Source: Ceratopteris richardii (Eukaryota; Streptophyta; Polypodiopsida; Polypodiales; Pteridaceae). Taken from it: a stretch of DNA of 64,000 bases. The position numbers and the translations under genes are program-made. Below are positions 10,826 to 21,808 of the stretch, one piece after another (positions within the stretch are counted from its first letter, which is position 1; each line of letters begins with the position of its first letter). The notes below the pieces were generated by a model. It had not been told where the DNA came from. It was given only the letters and a program-made list of their open reading frames with translations, and did not search any database. The DNA lies in NCBI GenBank assembly GCA_020310875.1, contig CM035406.1:229218012-229282011 (forward strand), given 5' to 3'.

Positions 10826-11345
10826 TTATTCCCCCTTCTTGAGTGGACAGCTCCACTGTGAATGGCTAAAGGACAAACACCTAAAACACAGGTTCTCTCT
10901 TTTGGCCCTCTCAATTAACTGATATGTAGATAACCTAGGCCCTTGTGATCTTTGTTTTTTAATAAAAACTTTGTTTTTTTCCGAAAAGGCAACTTCTTTT
11001 GAATTTAGCAATACTAAGAGGCTTGAGGGGCTGATCCATCTCCATAAGAGTATATTGAGGATGGTTATAATCCTCATAAATCTGTGCATACTTGATCGCC
11101 TCCGCAAACGTCTTACGCGCATTCCTTCTGACTTCCCTCTTTATGGCTTTATCTAAGCCCCTAACAAACCCTCTAGTCTTCTGGAAATCATCTAAGCCCT
11201 TAAGTTTCAGAATGATCTCTCTATAGTGGGATAAGTAGACCATAAGAGGCCTACCTCTCTTGGTAATCCTATCCCACTCATCCCAGTTCCTCTCCTCCTC
11301 ATTCTCAGGAACAAAATCTTTTAGAAAAAGAGTCTCAAATTGATT
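10826..11345 (-). pseudogene. Gypsy B Gag C-terminal half with zinc knuckle
   Basis: The minus strand gives a Gag segment (MVYLSHYREIILKLKGL, about 11243) of the type found in plant gypsy capsids. After a frameshift near 10985 it reaches a CCHC zinc knuckle, CFRCLSFSHSQWSC, at about 10893-10852. The stop at about 10826 lies between Gag and protease. Confidence 0.82.
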
Positions 11346-11897
11346 TCATTCAGTAGGGATAGAGTTCGCCCACTTAAGACTCATGCACCACTTGTAAGCA
11401 TGCGGGTCGAGCAAGAGACTCCCCTCTAGCACACGGTACTCTGGTGGAGTGCCCTTTAATTGATGCAAATCATGCCTCTTTTGTAAAAAAGTGTAGATTG
11501 CATCCTTATTCATATCTTGATCATCCCCCATAAAGGTAGGTGGCTTTAAATCTTTTAGGAGGGGAGCTTCCCTAGAGCTCTCTCCTTTATGCTTAGTAGG
11601 AAGAGAAGTATCTTTCCTAGTAATCTCTAGAGGAATAGGAGAGGTTTCTCTTTCCTTCCTAGCTAGGAAAGAGGTGATGCTAGTCTGAAGTGAGATCATT
11701 TGAGACTTTAGTTGTTGAATGAGAGATGTGATGCTACCAAGATCTCTCTCTAATTTAAGGGTTTGCTCTTTCAAATCTATGAATTGATCATGAGTGACAA
11801 ACTCATCTAAAAGTTCCTCATATGTATACTCTTCTTGTTGAGGCTCTTTCTCTTCTAAGTTTTCTTCTACTTCTTGCCCTAATTCTACTTCTTCCAT
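11346..11897 (-). pseudogene. Gypsy B Gag N-terminal half
   Basis: A 183-codon minus frame from ATG 11897, rich in Glu, with a predicted coiled coil (roughly residues 35-80) and then capsid sequence (DAYKWCMSLKW type). It ends in a stop at 11346 and the Gag sequence continues beyond it. The start is the first ATG of the frame; the acidic N-terminus is typical of chromovirus Gag. Confidence 0.8.
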
Positions 11898-13078
11898 TCT
11901 AGAATCAGATCCTCTAGTTGCTCTTTAGATGGAGAAGTGTGTTCAACTACTTTTTCCCTTCAGATTCCATGTTTTACTTCCCTTCCCCTATTTGCTAACT
12001 AGAGTATGTGAAAATGAATGGAAATAAAGCTTAAATATACAAGAAGAAGAGAAATATATCACAAGAGCACTTCCCTGTTACAAAATGAAGCTGCGGAAGT
12101 GAAATCCAAGTGATCCTTCAAGCCTTAGGTCTCAAATTTTGAATCCTCACCAGTCCCAAATAAAAATTGGAAATGTCCAGTTGGTCCGGAGAGGTTCTAA
12201 TCACCAAAAACCAAAAAGAACAATGCCAAAACCACGTAGCAATAGCCCCAAACAGGCAAACTAAGTGAAACTGAACAAATTTTGAGATTTGATAGTCCTT
12301 GCCACTCCAAGAAATATAGCCCAGCACCTGTACTTCAAAGATATGATACTATCCCAAGTGAAAAAAGTGAATTTGGACACGAAATGATAAAAAACTAGGC
12401 CTGAAAGTGGTTGCCTTCTTGTTGAAGTGCTGCAAAGAGATTTTGGTTGACCAAATCTCATCCAAATCCAAGATTGATGGTCTTTAAGCAAAGCTTAAGA
12501 GTGCAGGTTCATAATGTGACCACGAGTTTTGAAATCGGATATCGTATGAGCAAACTAGGGTGCAGAGAAGTCAGGTATCTCACAAGTAGGAAGTGGAAAA
12601 GCTAATTTTCATGGAAGGGTGACTTTGAGAAGCTCAAAACTGAAGCATTGAAGCTTTTTTATCAAACCCAAGACCCATAGCCCATCTCCACAGCCCATAT
12701 TACATATATGCATCATACTTTTTCCCTCAAGGCTAGATTTTTAGCATGATTTATCTCCTCTAGGTTGGAAAAAAAAGACTGGAATATTTGACTCCTTTTA
12801 CCTTCTACAATATACTCTTCTTCCCAAATTCAAACTCACAGTAGCTGCGCATCGAGTAGATTTGTCCCATATTCGCTGTTGAAGGGGCCATTTTCTCTCT
12901 ATATAAAGGAAACCATTTCCTTTGTGCTTTCATCCAAGAGGGTGGGAAGAGGGAGAGAGGGAGTCAAACTCCCCTCGTTGGCTACTCCTCTGTGCGTGGG
13001 CTCGTCGCCTGTGGCTGATGGCATCCGTGAGTTATGGCCACCTTCTAACTATCGGCTGCCTTTGATACCTATATGCAT
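11898..13078 (-). other. Leader of gypsy B
   Basis: About 1.2 kb lies between the PBS and the Gag start on the minus strand. I see only short incidental open frames, no recognisable domain and no tandem repeat. Confidence 0.6.
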
Positions 13079-13093
13079 GCACTCCAATACCAA
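13079..13093 (-). other. Primer binding site of gypsy B
   Basis: On the minus strand TTGGTATTGGAGTGC directly follows the end of the 5' LTR. It resembles the tRNA-Met site TGGTATCAGAGC with three or four changes. Confidence 0.65.
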
Positions 13094-13363
13094 TGTTGGC
13101 TCAGTTCCCAATGAAATCCCACCATTTTCCTACAGTTTTCATGCATATCCTTGCCTTCACGTACATGGAGCTCCATATGAATTGCCGCCCAACCACGTAT
13201 CTACTTCCATATATTCCTTTCTCATTTCTTACCCACAAGGGGTATTATCTCATGGCCTCTCACATGAGTGCCAAGTGGCACTCATGTGAGTATCCTACTC
13301 AATGTATCTAAGAGGTGGTTCACACCTCTTACTCACAACTAATGAGTAGTACTCCATGTTACA
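13094..13363 (-). repeat. 5' LTR of gypsy B
   Basis: A 270-bp LTR matching 200-469. It is followed on the plus strand by the TSD ATGTG (13364-13368). Confidence 0.92.
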
Positions 13364-13425
13364 ATGTGGTGCTTGCTTCAAACCATATAATGCCTTTTTC
13401 AAAGTGCACACTTTCTTTTCATCTG
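13364..13425 (-). pseudogene. Ty1/copia reverse transcriptase fragment, proximal part (element C)
   Basis: The minus strand encodes the copia RT signature KKALYGLKQAP and runs directly into the SWYEK segment at 199 if gypsy B and one copy of its ATGTG duplication are removed. This is the upstream half of the frame seen at 1-199. It is cut off at 13425 by the LTR of element D, whose left target copy would be ATCTG (13421-13425). C is therefore the oldest layer seen on the left side of the window and hosts two independent insertions within about 60 bp of each other. Confidence 0.85.
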
Positions 13426-13613
13426 TGTTGGGATGTAAGGATCATGTGACCTTACCTCTATATTCATATATATACATCATATATAGAGCATTGCCTCAAG
13501 AGCGATCATTATGTGGGTTTCGAGGCTCCCATGCATCTATGTGTGTCTCTCCTCTTCTCTCTCTCCCTCCATGTCATCCTTGCTCCTCTATTTCAGCACA
13601 ATAAAGCCCTTCA
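13426..13613 (+). repeat. LTR of element D
   Basis: A 188-bp segment starting TGTTGGGATG and ending AGCCCTTCA, inserted in copia C and directly followed by a PBS. A TATATATA stretch lies near 13466. No second copy is seen in the window, so D's 3' end lies outside it. The left target copy would be ATCTG (13421-13425). Confidence 0.75.
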
Positions 13614-13626
13614 TTGGTATCAAAGC
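13614..13626 (+). other. Primer binding site of element D
   Basis: TTGGTATCAAAGC directly follows the LTR end and matches the tRNA-Met type with one change. Confidence 0.75.
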
Positions 13627-15484
13627 TTTCTTAAGGCTTGTGTGCAAGAAGATTCAATGGAAGCCTAGGTCACAAGAGGTGAATATGCAGGTCGGCACTT
13701 TTTGACAGTTGCTTAGTATTTTGACAATAACGCAAGCTGCAAAGCTCAGACTTGTGCATTTTAAAGTTTAAGCCATAGCTGAGATAGAGCGCTACAAGTT
13801 CTAGAAGGATGTAGAATCTAGTTTGGAGTGCTAAATCACTGAAAATTTGAAAAACACAGACTGATGTAGAAGACGAATCTACAATCACTTGAATAGTAGG
13901 GCAGTTTTTGGGCCATAACTTGAGTTTTACAAGTCGGATTCAAGTGATTTAACTTGTTATGTGTAGCATGAAAAAGAGGCTACAACTTTTTAATGAGATC
14001 AAATCCAGATTCTAAGTGATATGTCACCAAAATTGAAAAATACAAAGCAACAATGTTGCAAGTGAAGGTGAAATTGATAGTAGATGCTTGTTTTGTGTAT
14101 ATCTTGATCTACACACCTGTAATTGAGGTTCTATATATTGTTATGTAGCCAAGAAAGAGTTCTTGAAGTTTGTTGAGAAGAGACAAAGTTCAAATTTAGA
14201 GGTTATTATCCTTGAAATAGTAGCATAGAGAGCTGCATATTTTCACCATAAGAACCCTAATTGCTTTTGGAGGTTCATTTTGTTGTGAAACTTTTTCAAG
14301 AGATAATTTTTTGTCTATAATCTCTTATTTTTAAAGCTTGAAGGCATTCTTCATGTATGATCATTGTGGTAGCTTCTCCGTATAGAGAATGAACTTGTCA
14401 CCTGTTGTAGCTTCTCCATAACAGAGTAGAGCGTGATCTTCTCACGTGTTTGGCATGTGAAATAACATTGTGGTATACCTTCTTTGAGGTTTATGTCATC
14501 ATGCATTTGATCATAACATTGTGAGTGGATGTATAGTGGCACTGTGGTCTCTATCTCATTTATGCCACTTGGATATGACTTATCTTGTTGGTTGCACATA
14601 ATTTTATGAGAGTTGATTTAGGATCTTGGTTGCTACTTGTATCTTTGTTTTTTTGCAGGTATATGATCCAGATTGGAGCCTTAGTTGCACATCCATTTGT
14701 CACCTTGATTGGCTACTATTTTAGCATATAGTCATTGATTTGATATCTATTTACGAGTGTGATTCTTGGCATGTGTGGATGGTGGTTCCCACATGGTCAT
14801 TTTGGTTCACATTCCATTTTATTGAGGAGATGCTGCATAAAATTTGTTGGCTTTTATGATAGAAGAGAGCTCTAGTGGATCTTGAAGCTTGTGTGATAGC
14901 TTTGGATCATTGCTTATCTCCGTTTACTTGGACTTTGTCATAGGCTTTTTGTGATAGGTTGGACTTGAGTGGAAGGTGTATCGCCATTGTATTGGTATGT
15001 ATTTCCATTTGTTTTTGACATCGGTATTTTTTTATATTCTAGAGATGTACATGCTTGGAGGAACGAGAAGTTCCTTGCTCAGGGGATAGCCAAGGCCAAA
15101 CTCTAGAGAGTTTATACGAGGCACCTACTCATGATGGTCAGATGAGTAGAGGGACCTTAAAGAGAACTATAGATGTTGACTAGGCAAGGGCTACAAATAT
15201 GTTGTGAGGTGAGTCTCAGGCATGTCATTCTCCAGTTCTCACATTTGGTATCAGAACTTGAGCGAGAGAGAGACCTTGGGGGAGAGCTTGATGGAGATGA
15301 ATAACAATCCTATGCTTGCATTAATAGGAGTTAGATATCTTCAACATTCATATGTGAGCTACATATTCGAGTTTCATCTTTGAATTGTGTGCAGAAAATG
15401 GAGCCGACCATGATTAACAAAAAAATAACTCTAACAAGAAAAGTGCAACTTATCTGGGTTTGTAAGGTTTTCTGCCACTTTTCT
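13627..15484 (+). other. Non-coding interior of element D
   Basis: About 1.9 kb without a recognisable coding frame. A second PBS-like string TTTGGTATCAGAAC lies at about 15249-15262, after a CTCACA end. It might mark the end of a further LTR or an older element whose start I could not define. Text near 13910 (GGCCATAACTTGAG) resembles a stretch in the LTR of copia G. Confidence 0.45.
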
Positions 15485-15553
15485 GCTATGAGCTATTGAA
15501 CCCATGACCTCCACTACACACATAAGTACTCCAGCCATTAGGATAAACCAACG
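15485..15553 (-). repeat. Second tRNA-derived SINE-like head
   Basis: On the minus strand an A-box-like TATCCTAATGG lies at 15545-15535 and a B-box-like GGTTCAATAGC at 15502-15492. They start 43 bp apart and each has about one mismatch to consensus. It resembles the segment at 1752-1824 in layout but not closely in sequence. Whether it is a SINE or a decayed tRNA-like remnant is unclear. Confidence 0.45.
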
Positions 15554-15603
15554 CATTGATGAAATTACAATGCATGTTTATTGTGCTCATTTCTATGCAT
15601 GAT

Positions 15604-16186
15604 GAAGGAAGAAATAAAGAGAAACAAATAGAGAAGAAGGAGAGGGAAAGAAAGAAAGAAAGAAATAGACAAGGAGAGAGACACAAAGAGAGAGAGAGAG
15701 AGCCAGAGAGAGAGAGAGAAGGAAAGAGAAGGAAAGACAAAGAGAAGAAGGGGAGAGAGAGAGAGAGAAAGAGAAAGAATGCATGAGAAGGAAAAAGTTA
15801 AGAAGGAAAGAAAGAGAAGGATAGAGAGAGAGAGAGAAGAAAGAGAAAAAGAAAGAAAGAAAGAAAGAGGAGAAAGAGAAGATTAGATAAACAGAGAAGG
15901 AAGTAGAAAAAGAGAGATAAGAAGAGAGAAAGAGAAAGGTAGAGAGAAAGAAAGAGATAGAGGGAGAGAGGAAAGAGATAGAGAGATAAGAAAAGAAAAA
16001 GAGAAAAGAGAGAATAATTAAGTAAGGAATTAAGAGAAAGAGTGATAAAAGGAAAGAGAAAGAGAGAAAGAGATAGAGAGAAGAAGAAGGAGATCCTGAT
16101 TGAGATAAATTTAAGAGTAGAGAGAGAAGGAAAAGATTAGAAAGAGAGAGAGAAGAGTAAAGAAAGAAAAAAAAAGGAAATAAGTG
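15604..16186 (+). repeat. 580-bp polypurine (GA-rich) tract
   Basis: Almost unbroken A/G sequence with GAGA, GAAA and GGAA units and only scattered pyrimidines. It ends directly at the 5' LTR of copia H. The long Leu/Ser/Phe open frame on the opposite strand is a by-product of composition. Confidence 0.92.
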
Positions 16187-16187
16187 A

Positions 16188-17213
16188 TGTTGGTGCAAGA
16201 TAACCATCAATTGATGTCTTGGATAAAGAATTGAAGTCAAAAGATGAAGAAAAAATCAACAAATGAAGTTTGAAGATAGGGTATATTCAAGAAATGAAGA
16301 CTTGTATACATATCTACATTAAACTTGTAGTTAGCTCACTTATACCTTTGTTATGGTCATGAGCTTGTACATATATGCCTATATACAAGTAAAAAGTTGA
16401 GGCAAGTATGAGAGAGCATGAGACAAGAAGAATTAGAAGTTTTAAGAGTCATTAGACACTTTAGAAGTGTAGAAGACCTCTCTCATCATTCAGATGTAAA
16501 ACTTTTCAGAGAAGAAGAAAAATTGCACCCCATTCTGAGTACTCCTTGTGTGATTAATCTTTTATGAAATGCTTTTGTACAAGTCTAAGTCTAAAGTTGA
16601 CTAATCTCTGCACAAGTTTTTAAATTCTAATTGTAATCAGGCTGAGAGAATTGAGAGTAGGAACATTTACATGTGTAAATGTGAAGAAGTGAAGTTTGCA
16701 ATAGGCGCAAATTCGATGCTAATGTTTTGGTCAGTTCTCCTTCCACAGTGTAAAGTTTTGAGCAAGAAAGCACTGATTCTTTAGGTTGGAAGGAAAGCTA
16801 CCTATGGCTAAAAGCATTTGAATAAAGGGGTTGTACTTTGAGATAACTATGCATTAAAAGTTATAGGTGTCAAAGTCGATTATAGAAAAGTACAGTTTTA
16901 GACATAGATCAATTGTTTGTATCATTTCTCAAGATCTACTAAATCTTTTGAGATGTTTTGACTTAGAGAAGGTGGGCAATCTTTAGGGACATCTTGTGCA
17001 AAGTTTCATCACAAACTTTACACATTTGGTCAGTCAATGAGTGAGTTATGTGCAGTGAACTTTTCTGAGTAGTGACTCTCTTAACAATTAGTGCAAATTT
17101 TGATAATTTAACATTGGTCTTCCAAAATTGATCAAGGTTTTGAGTTATTCTTGATATAGAAGTTTTCTAACATCAAGGATAGCTTGTTTGTTTGGAGATT
17201 AAACTCTCCATCA
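16188..17213 (+). repeat. 5' LTR of copia H
   Basis: A 1026-bp LTR starting TGTTGGTGCAAG and ending CTCTCCATCA. A TATA-like TATATACAA lies at about 16380. It is clearly related to the LTRs at 20567, 32600 and 60117. Confidence 0.9.
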
Positions 17214-17228
17214 GTGGTATCAGAGCAG
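17214..17228 (+). other. Primer binding site of copia H
   Basis: GTGGTATCAGAGCAG directly after the LTR, tRNA-Met type. Confidence 0.88.
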
Positions 17229-17432
17229 GAATGATCAAAATAGAAGAAAGGAGGACTCCTACTATTGCAATCATATAGAAATCAACATTTGAAGGTCCAA
17301 AAGGTGAAGCTTAAAGGGAACTTGAGAAGGAGGCCTAAAGCTATCAAGAAGATCAAAAGGAACTTCATTCAAAGTAAAGGTACACTTATTCCTCATAAAG
17401 CTTGAGGAACTTAATACACAGGTGAAGAAAGG

Positions 17433-18450
17433 ATGGGAGATTCTCTTCAGATAGATAAATTGGATAGAGAAAACTATCCATCTTGGTCAATGAGGATGAA
17501 AGCTCATCTCATGAGCAAAGAATTCATAGGTTATATCATAGGTGAAGAAGAAAAACCAGAATTCAGAGATCCTAGTGTTCCAACTAGGGGTGAACTCTCA
17601 GATTTGAAGATATGGATGAAGAAGGATGCTCAAGCAAGGAGCATTATCTACATGGGAGTCAATGACTACTTGTTACTCCTATTAGAGGACTTGAAAGTGC
17701 AAGTGACATATGGAATGCTTTGGAAGAGCATTTCCAAAATAATACAAAGTCAAGGAAGGCATCCTTATGGGCAGAGTTCACTACATTCAAAAAGAAAGCT
17801 TCTCAATCCATTTCTAATTATGTAACAAGGATGAAGGACATTGCAGATGCATTAGGAGTAGTTGATGAAGATATTGAGGAGGATAAATTGGTAAGGAAAA
17901 TCCTCACAGGTTTGAGAGGAGATGAGAAATGGAAGCCATTCATTTTGTCTTCTGAATTGTCACACTCCTGATTTAAATCAGTTGCTAGGACACATGCTAA
18001 ATTTTGAGAAGGATGTCAAAGGTGATGTTGATAAGAGTACATGTCAAGAAATGTATTCAAAGGATAAGAAGAAGAATAGCAAAGGCAAGCAACAATTAAA
18101 TGAAGAAGAAGGTACAACTAGTCAAGCCAACTTCCGAAGAGGAAGAAGAGGTGGCAAAGGTAGAGGAAGAGGCAGAAGAAATAAAGATGTAGCCAAAGCC
18201 TGTTGGATTTATGGTAAGACAAATCATTTAGCTGATGATTGTTGGCATAATAAACAGAATAATGGAGGATATAGTCAGAACTTTAATTCAAGAGGAAGAG
18301 GTGGTAGAAACCAAAGAGGTATTTTTAGAGGTAGAGATAGTAGAGGTTACTTTGGAAGAAATGCAGGTAGAGGTTTCCAAAGTCAATCCTACAACAATAC
18401 CTACTACAATTATGCTTCAGATCAGAAAGAAGATTCAACCTTAATCATGA
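17433..18450 (+). pseudogene. Copia H Gag
   Basis: Starts at ATG 17433 with the family N-terminus MGDSLQIDKLDRENYPSW. A one-base deletion near 17678 and a larger deletion near 17958 shift the frame, so the Gag capsid sequence is spread over three frames. The basic Arg/Gly-rich tail and the zinc knuckle follow near 18200, where CWIYGKTNHLADDC has Tyr in place of the second Cys. Gag would coat the RNA; this copy is non-functional. Confidence 0.88.
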
Positions 18451-19269
18451 ATGCAACTTGTGAAAGACAAAGTGAAGACCAAAGAATCTTCTACATTGAC
18501 TTAGGGTGTAGCAATCACCTAAGCAGTAATATAACCTTGGTGACTGATTTGCAGAATAAGGTAACTAATAATGTAGTTCAAAGAGGTGATAATACAAAGC
18601 ACAATGTGAAGTCAATTGGATCAGTGAAGGCCAAGGATGGAAGTACTCTTCTGAGTAAGGTCTTGTATGTTCCTACAATTCCAAAGAATCTGATAAGTGT
18701 AGGGTAAATTGTTGAAAAAGCTTATGAAGTAAGGTTCACTAATGATAGAGTTTTTGTGGAAGACCTTAGCAATGGGTATAAACAAATTGTTTCAGGGAAG
18801 AAAGAAGGAAGACTCTTCACATTGAAGATTCAAGGTAATGTTGGTCATGCCTTGTTCACTTATGGAGGACATAAGATCTTTGAGTTAGATCTTTGGCATA
18901 AAAGACTTGAACATCTCAATGAAAGAGGTATTAAGTATATGGTTAACAATGGTTCACTGCTTGGATTGCCTAATGTTGTAGGTCAACATATGACATACAT
19001 ATGTGAGGCATGTCAATTAGATAAGGCTCATAAGCAATCATATTCTAAGCATGGATTTATGTATTCAGATAAGCTTGAATTGGTACACATAGATTTGTGG
19101 GACCATCAAGGGATTTAAGTAAATGGTTCAAGATATTATGTGATTTATGTTGATGATGCTACCAGGTGGATCACTATATATGTGATCAAAGATAATCAGA
19201 TATTCAATACATTTAAACACTATCATGTGTATGCAGAAAGAATCACAGGTCAAAAGTTGAAGAGACTAA
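18451..19269 (+). pseudogene. Copia H protease, GAG-pre-integrase and integrase start
   Basis: The protease active site reads YIDLGCSNHLS, with Leu in place of the Ser of D-S-G. The HHCC region includes LWHKRLEHLNERG and CEACQLDKAH. The first catalytic Asp region is disturbed by a one-base deletion near 19102, giving a stop at 19116-19118. An earlier stop TAA lies at 18705-18707. The segment ends at 19269 in the LKRL codons, where gypsy E was inserted. Confidence 0.85.
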
Positions 19270-19876
19270 TGTAGCTCAAGCGTAAGCACCACCTCCTTTA
19301 CTTGTCAATCCGTGGAGATGTGAGGACCGGTATGAACACCACGAGCAAGTGAAGGCACAAGTGCGTGAGTGAAAGCACACAAACATGCACACATATACAC
19401 ACACGCGCACAAGGTAAGATCAAAGAGAGGAACAATGGAAAGCTTTGATTGCAAAAGAGTTCTCTTACAAAAGCTCTATTCTCTAACAAGCTAACCTCAA
19501 AAATGAGCTTTCTATCTCTTTTTATAGTTTTTTGACTAGTTTTGGCCCTGTCTAGACCTAGTGTCCGGCCTAGGTAAAAATTAGGTTCCAGGGCTTATTT
19601 GAGGGCTCAAACGAACTCTAAAAATTATGAAAATTGGTAGGATGATTCTTCTACTATCCTCAAGCTCAAGGACTCCTCGGCTTGAACAAAATGGAGTTAC
19701 AAAAATAGAAAATGGTATTTACAATGGTTTTTAGTGATGGAAATCACTATTTTTGTAGGGGATTCTTCTAAAAATTTGACATGTACTTCTTGGAGATCCC
19801 TATTGGCTCCTTCTTCTTGTGTGTGTCCACCTTTCTGATGTGCTTCCATGCTTGTGCTTGACCTTGAGTTCCAACA
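19270..19876 (-). repeat. 3' LTR of gypsy E
   Basis: 607 bp; on the minus strand it starts TGTTGGAACTC and ends GCTTGAGCTACA. A minus-strand TATA motif (CTATAAAAAG) lies at 19516-19525 and a CA-rich microsatellite near 19380-19410. The partner LTR is split between 56230-56827 and 44313-44326. Confidence 0.92.
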
Positions 19877-19890
19877 CTCTCCCCCCTCTC
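19877..19890 (-). other. Polypurine tract of gypsy E
   Basis: Minus-strand GAGAGGGGGGAGAG directly abuts the LTR start TGTTGGAACTC. Confidence 0.88.
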
Positions 19891-20200
19891 GAGTCTGTCG
19901 TCCCTGACAGACCCTTGTTGTAGTGGTTGTTCCAAGTAGTGCTTTGAGAGGGAGTGCCCGTCTGTATGAACAAAAGTCGTCTGGCTTCCAGATGTGGCAA
20001 GGTTGGCTGTCTGGTTCTTCATCTTTCACTATGAGCCTTTGCAAGTTGTAGTGCCTTGGTATGTACTTCTTTGTTGGATTCCAGCATGAATGTGTTGTTG
20101 TGAGTCTCCGTTGATGTCCTCTAGATCTTCCAAAGTTGATGTTCATAGTAGTCATGCCAAGTACTCATAACCCATGATGGATGATGGGTAAGTGTGTTCG
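19891..20200 (-). pseudogene. Possible C-terminal end of the gypsy E extra coding region
   Basis: A minus frame from ATG 20155 runs through this stretch into the polypurine tract. It is basic and Trp-containing (CWNPTKKYIPRHYNLQ; CHIWKPDDFC). The WxP-K pattern faintly recalls the WVPK repeats further upstream in E. I do not recognise a family. It may be the end of the extra open reading frame, or chance. Confidence 0.4.
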
Positions 20201-20350
20201 TGCATGGGTTTAGTAAAATATGTGCCTTGTGCACGGCCTTGTAATGTAGCCCTATGCATGCTTACTTGGAAAATGCATTGGAAGAAGTATGGTGCAAAAA
20301 TTGGGGATCTTGAGCGAAGTGCTCAAGGGTATGCCGACGAAGAGGTTTCC
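20201..20350 (-). repeat. Imperfect direct repeat, copy 2, next to the Argonaute fragment
   Basis: About 145 bp is recognisably similar to 34157-34300. Shared strings include TTGGAAAATGCAT, TGGTGCAAAA and the GTAATGT-GCCCTAT region. With F removed, the two copies flank the Argonaute-derived segment in direct orientation. Confidence 0.65.
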
Positions 20351-20566
20351 TAATATATCATGGTTATGGTGTTTCCAAAGTAAGGATACTTACCACGGTG
20401 AAGGGTCGATCGATGTTTATCTCTTCGTGTTGTACAACCGGCATTTGTGATGGACCGTCAGCTAATCTTTCATTGTCGATGAATGTCCGTGTGGATAATT
20501 CACTTATGAAATTATTTGAGTGACTCGTCCTGTCTCCTCTTTTCAAAGCAACATTTTCCAAGGATT
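20351..20566 (-). pseudogene. Captured Argonaute segment, distal part, and unknown continuation
   Basis: On the minus strand the first codons (LENVALK) complete the Argonaute PIWI-start motif begun at 33620, across copia F. The frame then continues for about 55 codons (SNNFISELSTRTFIDNE, then QHEEINIDRPF) with sequence I cannot align to Argonaute from memory. A consensus-like 5' splice site GTAAGTAT follows on the minus strand at about 20395-20388, so the captured piece may include exon-intron sequence. Confidence 0.6.
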
Positions 20567-21581
20567 TATTGGTGCAGAGCAATCAACAATTGAAGTTTTG
20601 GAAGTCAAAGAATGAAGACAAGATCAAGTTTGGAAGCATAGAAGGAGTTTACATTCAGGATTTGAAAGATATGTACACATGTACATTAGTTCAGATATAG
20701 GTCACTTATGTTTTTGAATAATCATAAGTTTGTAAATATTTGCCTATAAATACTATGGAAAATGTCAAGGAAAGTATGAGAGAGCATGAGAATAGAGTAA
20801 TCAAGAGTTGTAAGAGTTATTATACATCTTAGAAGTTAGTTGAACTCTCTCTCATCATTCAGTTGTAAACTCCTCCAAAAATGAAAGAAATTTGCACCCG
20901 ATATTTTTGAGTTTTCTCCTTCTGTGCTAGATCTTTTGTGAAATGCTTTTGTACAAATCTAAGTCTATAGGTGATTGACCTCTGTACAAATTTTCAGCTT
21001 CTAATTATAATCAGGCTGAGAGAACTGAGTGTAGGAACATTTACATGTGTAAATGGAAGAAGAGAGGTTGCAGGAGGCGCAAAATTCGAAGTCAATGTTT
21101 TGATCAGTTCTCCTTCTATAGTTTAAAGTTTTGAGAAATCAAGCATTCAATCTTTAAGTTGGAAGGTAAGCTACTTGTGGCTAAAAGCATTTGCGGGTTC
21201 TAGTCTTGGAGAACCGTGTCTTAGAAGTTATAGGTGTCAAAGTCGACTCTACAAGGTGACCGTTTTAGACATAGGTAACTTGTGGAGTTCATTTCTCAAG
21301 TTATACTGAATCTTTTGGAGTAATTCAACTTGGAAAAGGTGTGCAATCTATAACCGACACCTTGTGCAAAGTTTTATAAAAAACTTTACACATTTGATAA
21401 GTCAATGAGAGAGATATGTGCAGTAGACTTTATGTAGAATCATTCTCTTCACAGATTTTTCAAAATTCTTATAATTGATTATTGATCCTCCAAATTGGTG
21501 AAGGTTTTGACTTAATCTTGATATAGAGGTGTTCTAATTTCAAGAGTAGGTTGTTCTTTTGGAGATTAACACTCTCCATCA
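20567..21581 (+). repeat. 5' LTR of copia F
   Basis: 1015 bp, starting TATTGGTGCAGAG (TG changed to TA) and ending CTCTCCATCA, with TATA box TATAAATA at 20745-20752. Confidence 0.93.
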
Positions 21582-21597
21582 GTGGTATTAGAGCAGG
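21582..21597 (+). other. Primer binding site of copia F
   Basis: GTGGTATTAGAGCAGG after the LTR; tRNA-Met type with one C to T change. Confidence 0.85.
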
Positions 21598-21808
21598 AAA
21601 CATCAAAATTGAATTGAGGAAAGGAGGATCTCGACTGTTGCAGCTACAAAGAATTCAACATCTGAAAGTTCAAAAGATGAAAGCTTGAGAGCAAAGCTTG
21701 AGAAGGAGGTCATACAACACCAAGGAAGACAAAAGCACTATCATTCGAAGTAAAGGTACATCTGTTACTCATAAAGTTTGAAGAATTCAATACACAGGTA
21801 AAGAAAGG

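Larger units (their letters stand above)
200..13363 (-). mobile_element. Ty3/gypsy chromovirus-type retrotransposon B, interrupted by element A
   Basis: The element is bounded by 270-bp direct LTRs (200-469 and 13094-13363) and flanked by the TSD ATGTG. On the minus strand the order is 5' LTR, PBS (13093-13079), a long leader, gag with zinc knuckle, protease, RT, RNase H, integrase, chromodomain, polypurine tract (482-470) and 3' LTR. Its frame is broken many times and key residues are changed, so it is dead. By eye the LTRs differ at about 19-20 of 270 positions (around 7%), older than the element A nested in its 3' end. Without A it is about 6.6 kb. Confidence 0.93.

Noticed and set aside
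12879..13289. 136-codon plus-strand open frame
   Set aside because: It spans the leader and 5' LTR of gypsy B on the non-coding strand; the partial copy at 156-417 is the other LTR.
15593..16240. Long open frame on the minus strand rich in Leu, Ser and Phe
   Set aside because: It is the pyrimidine complement of the polypurine tract; stop codons are rare there by composition alone.
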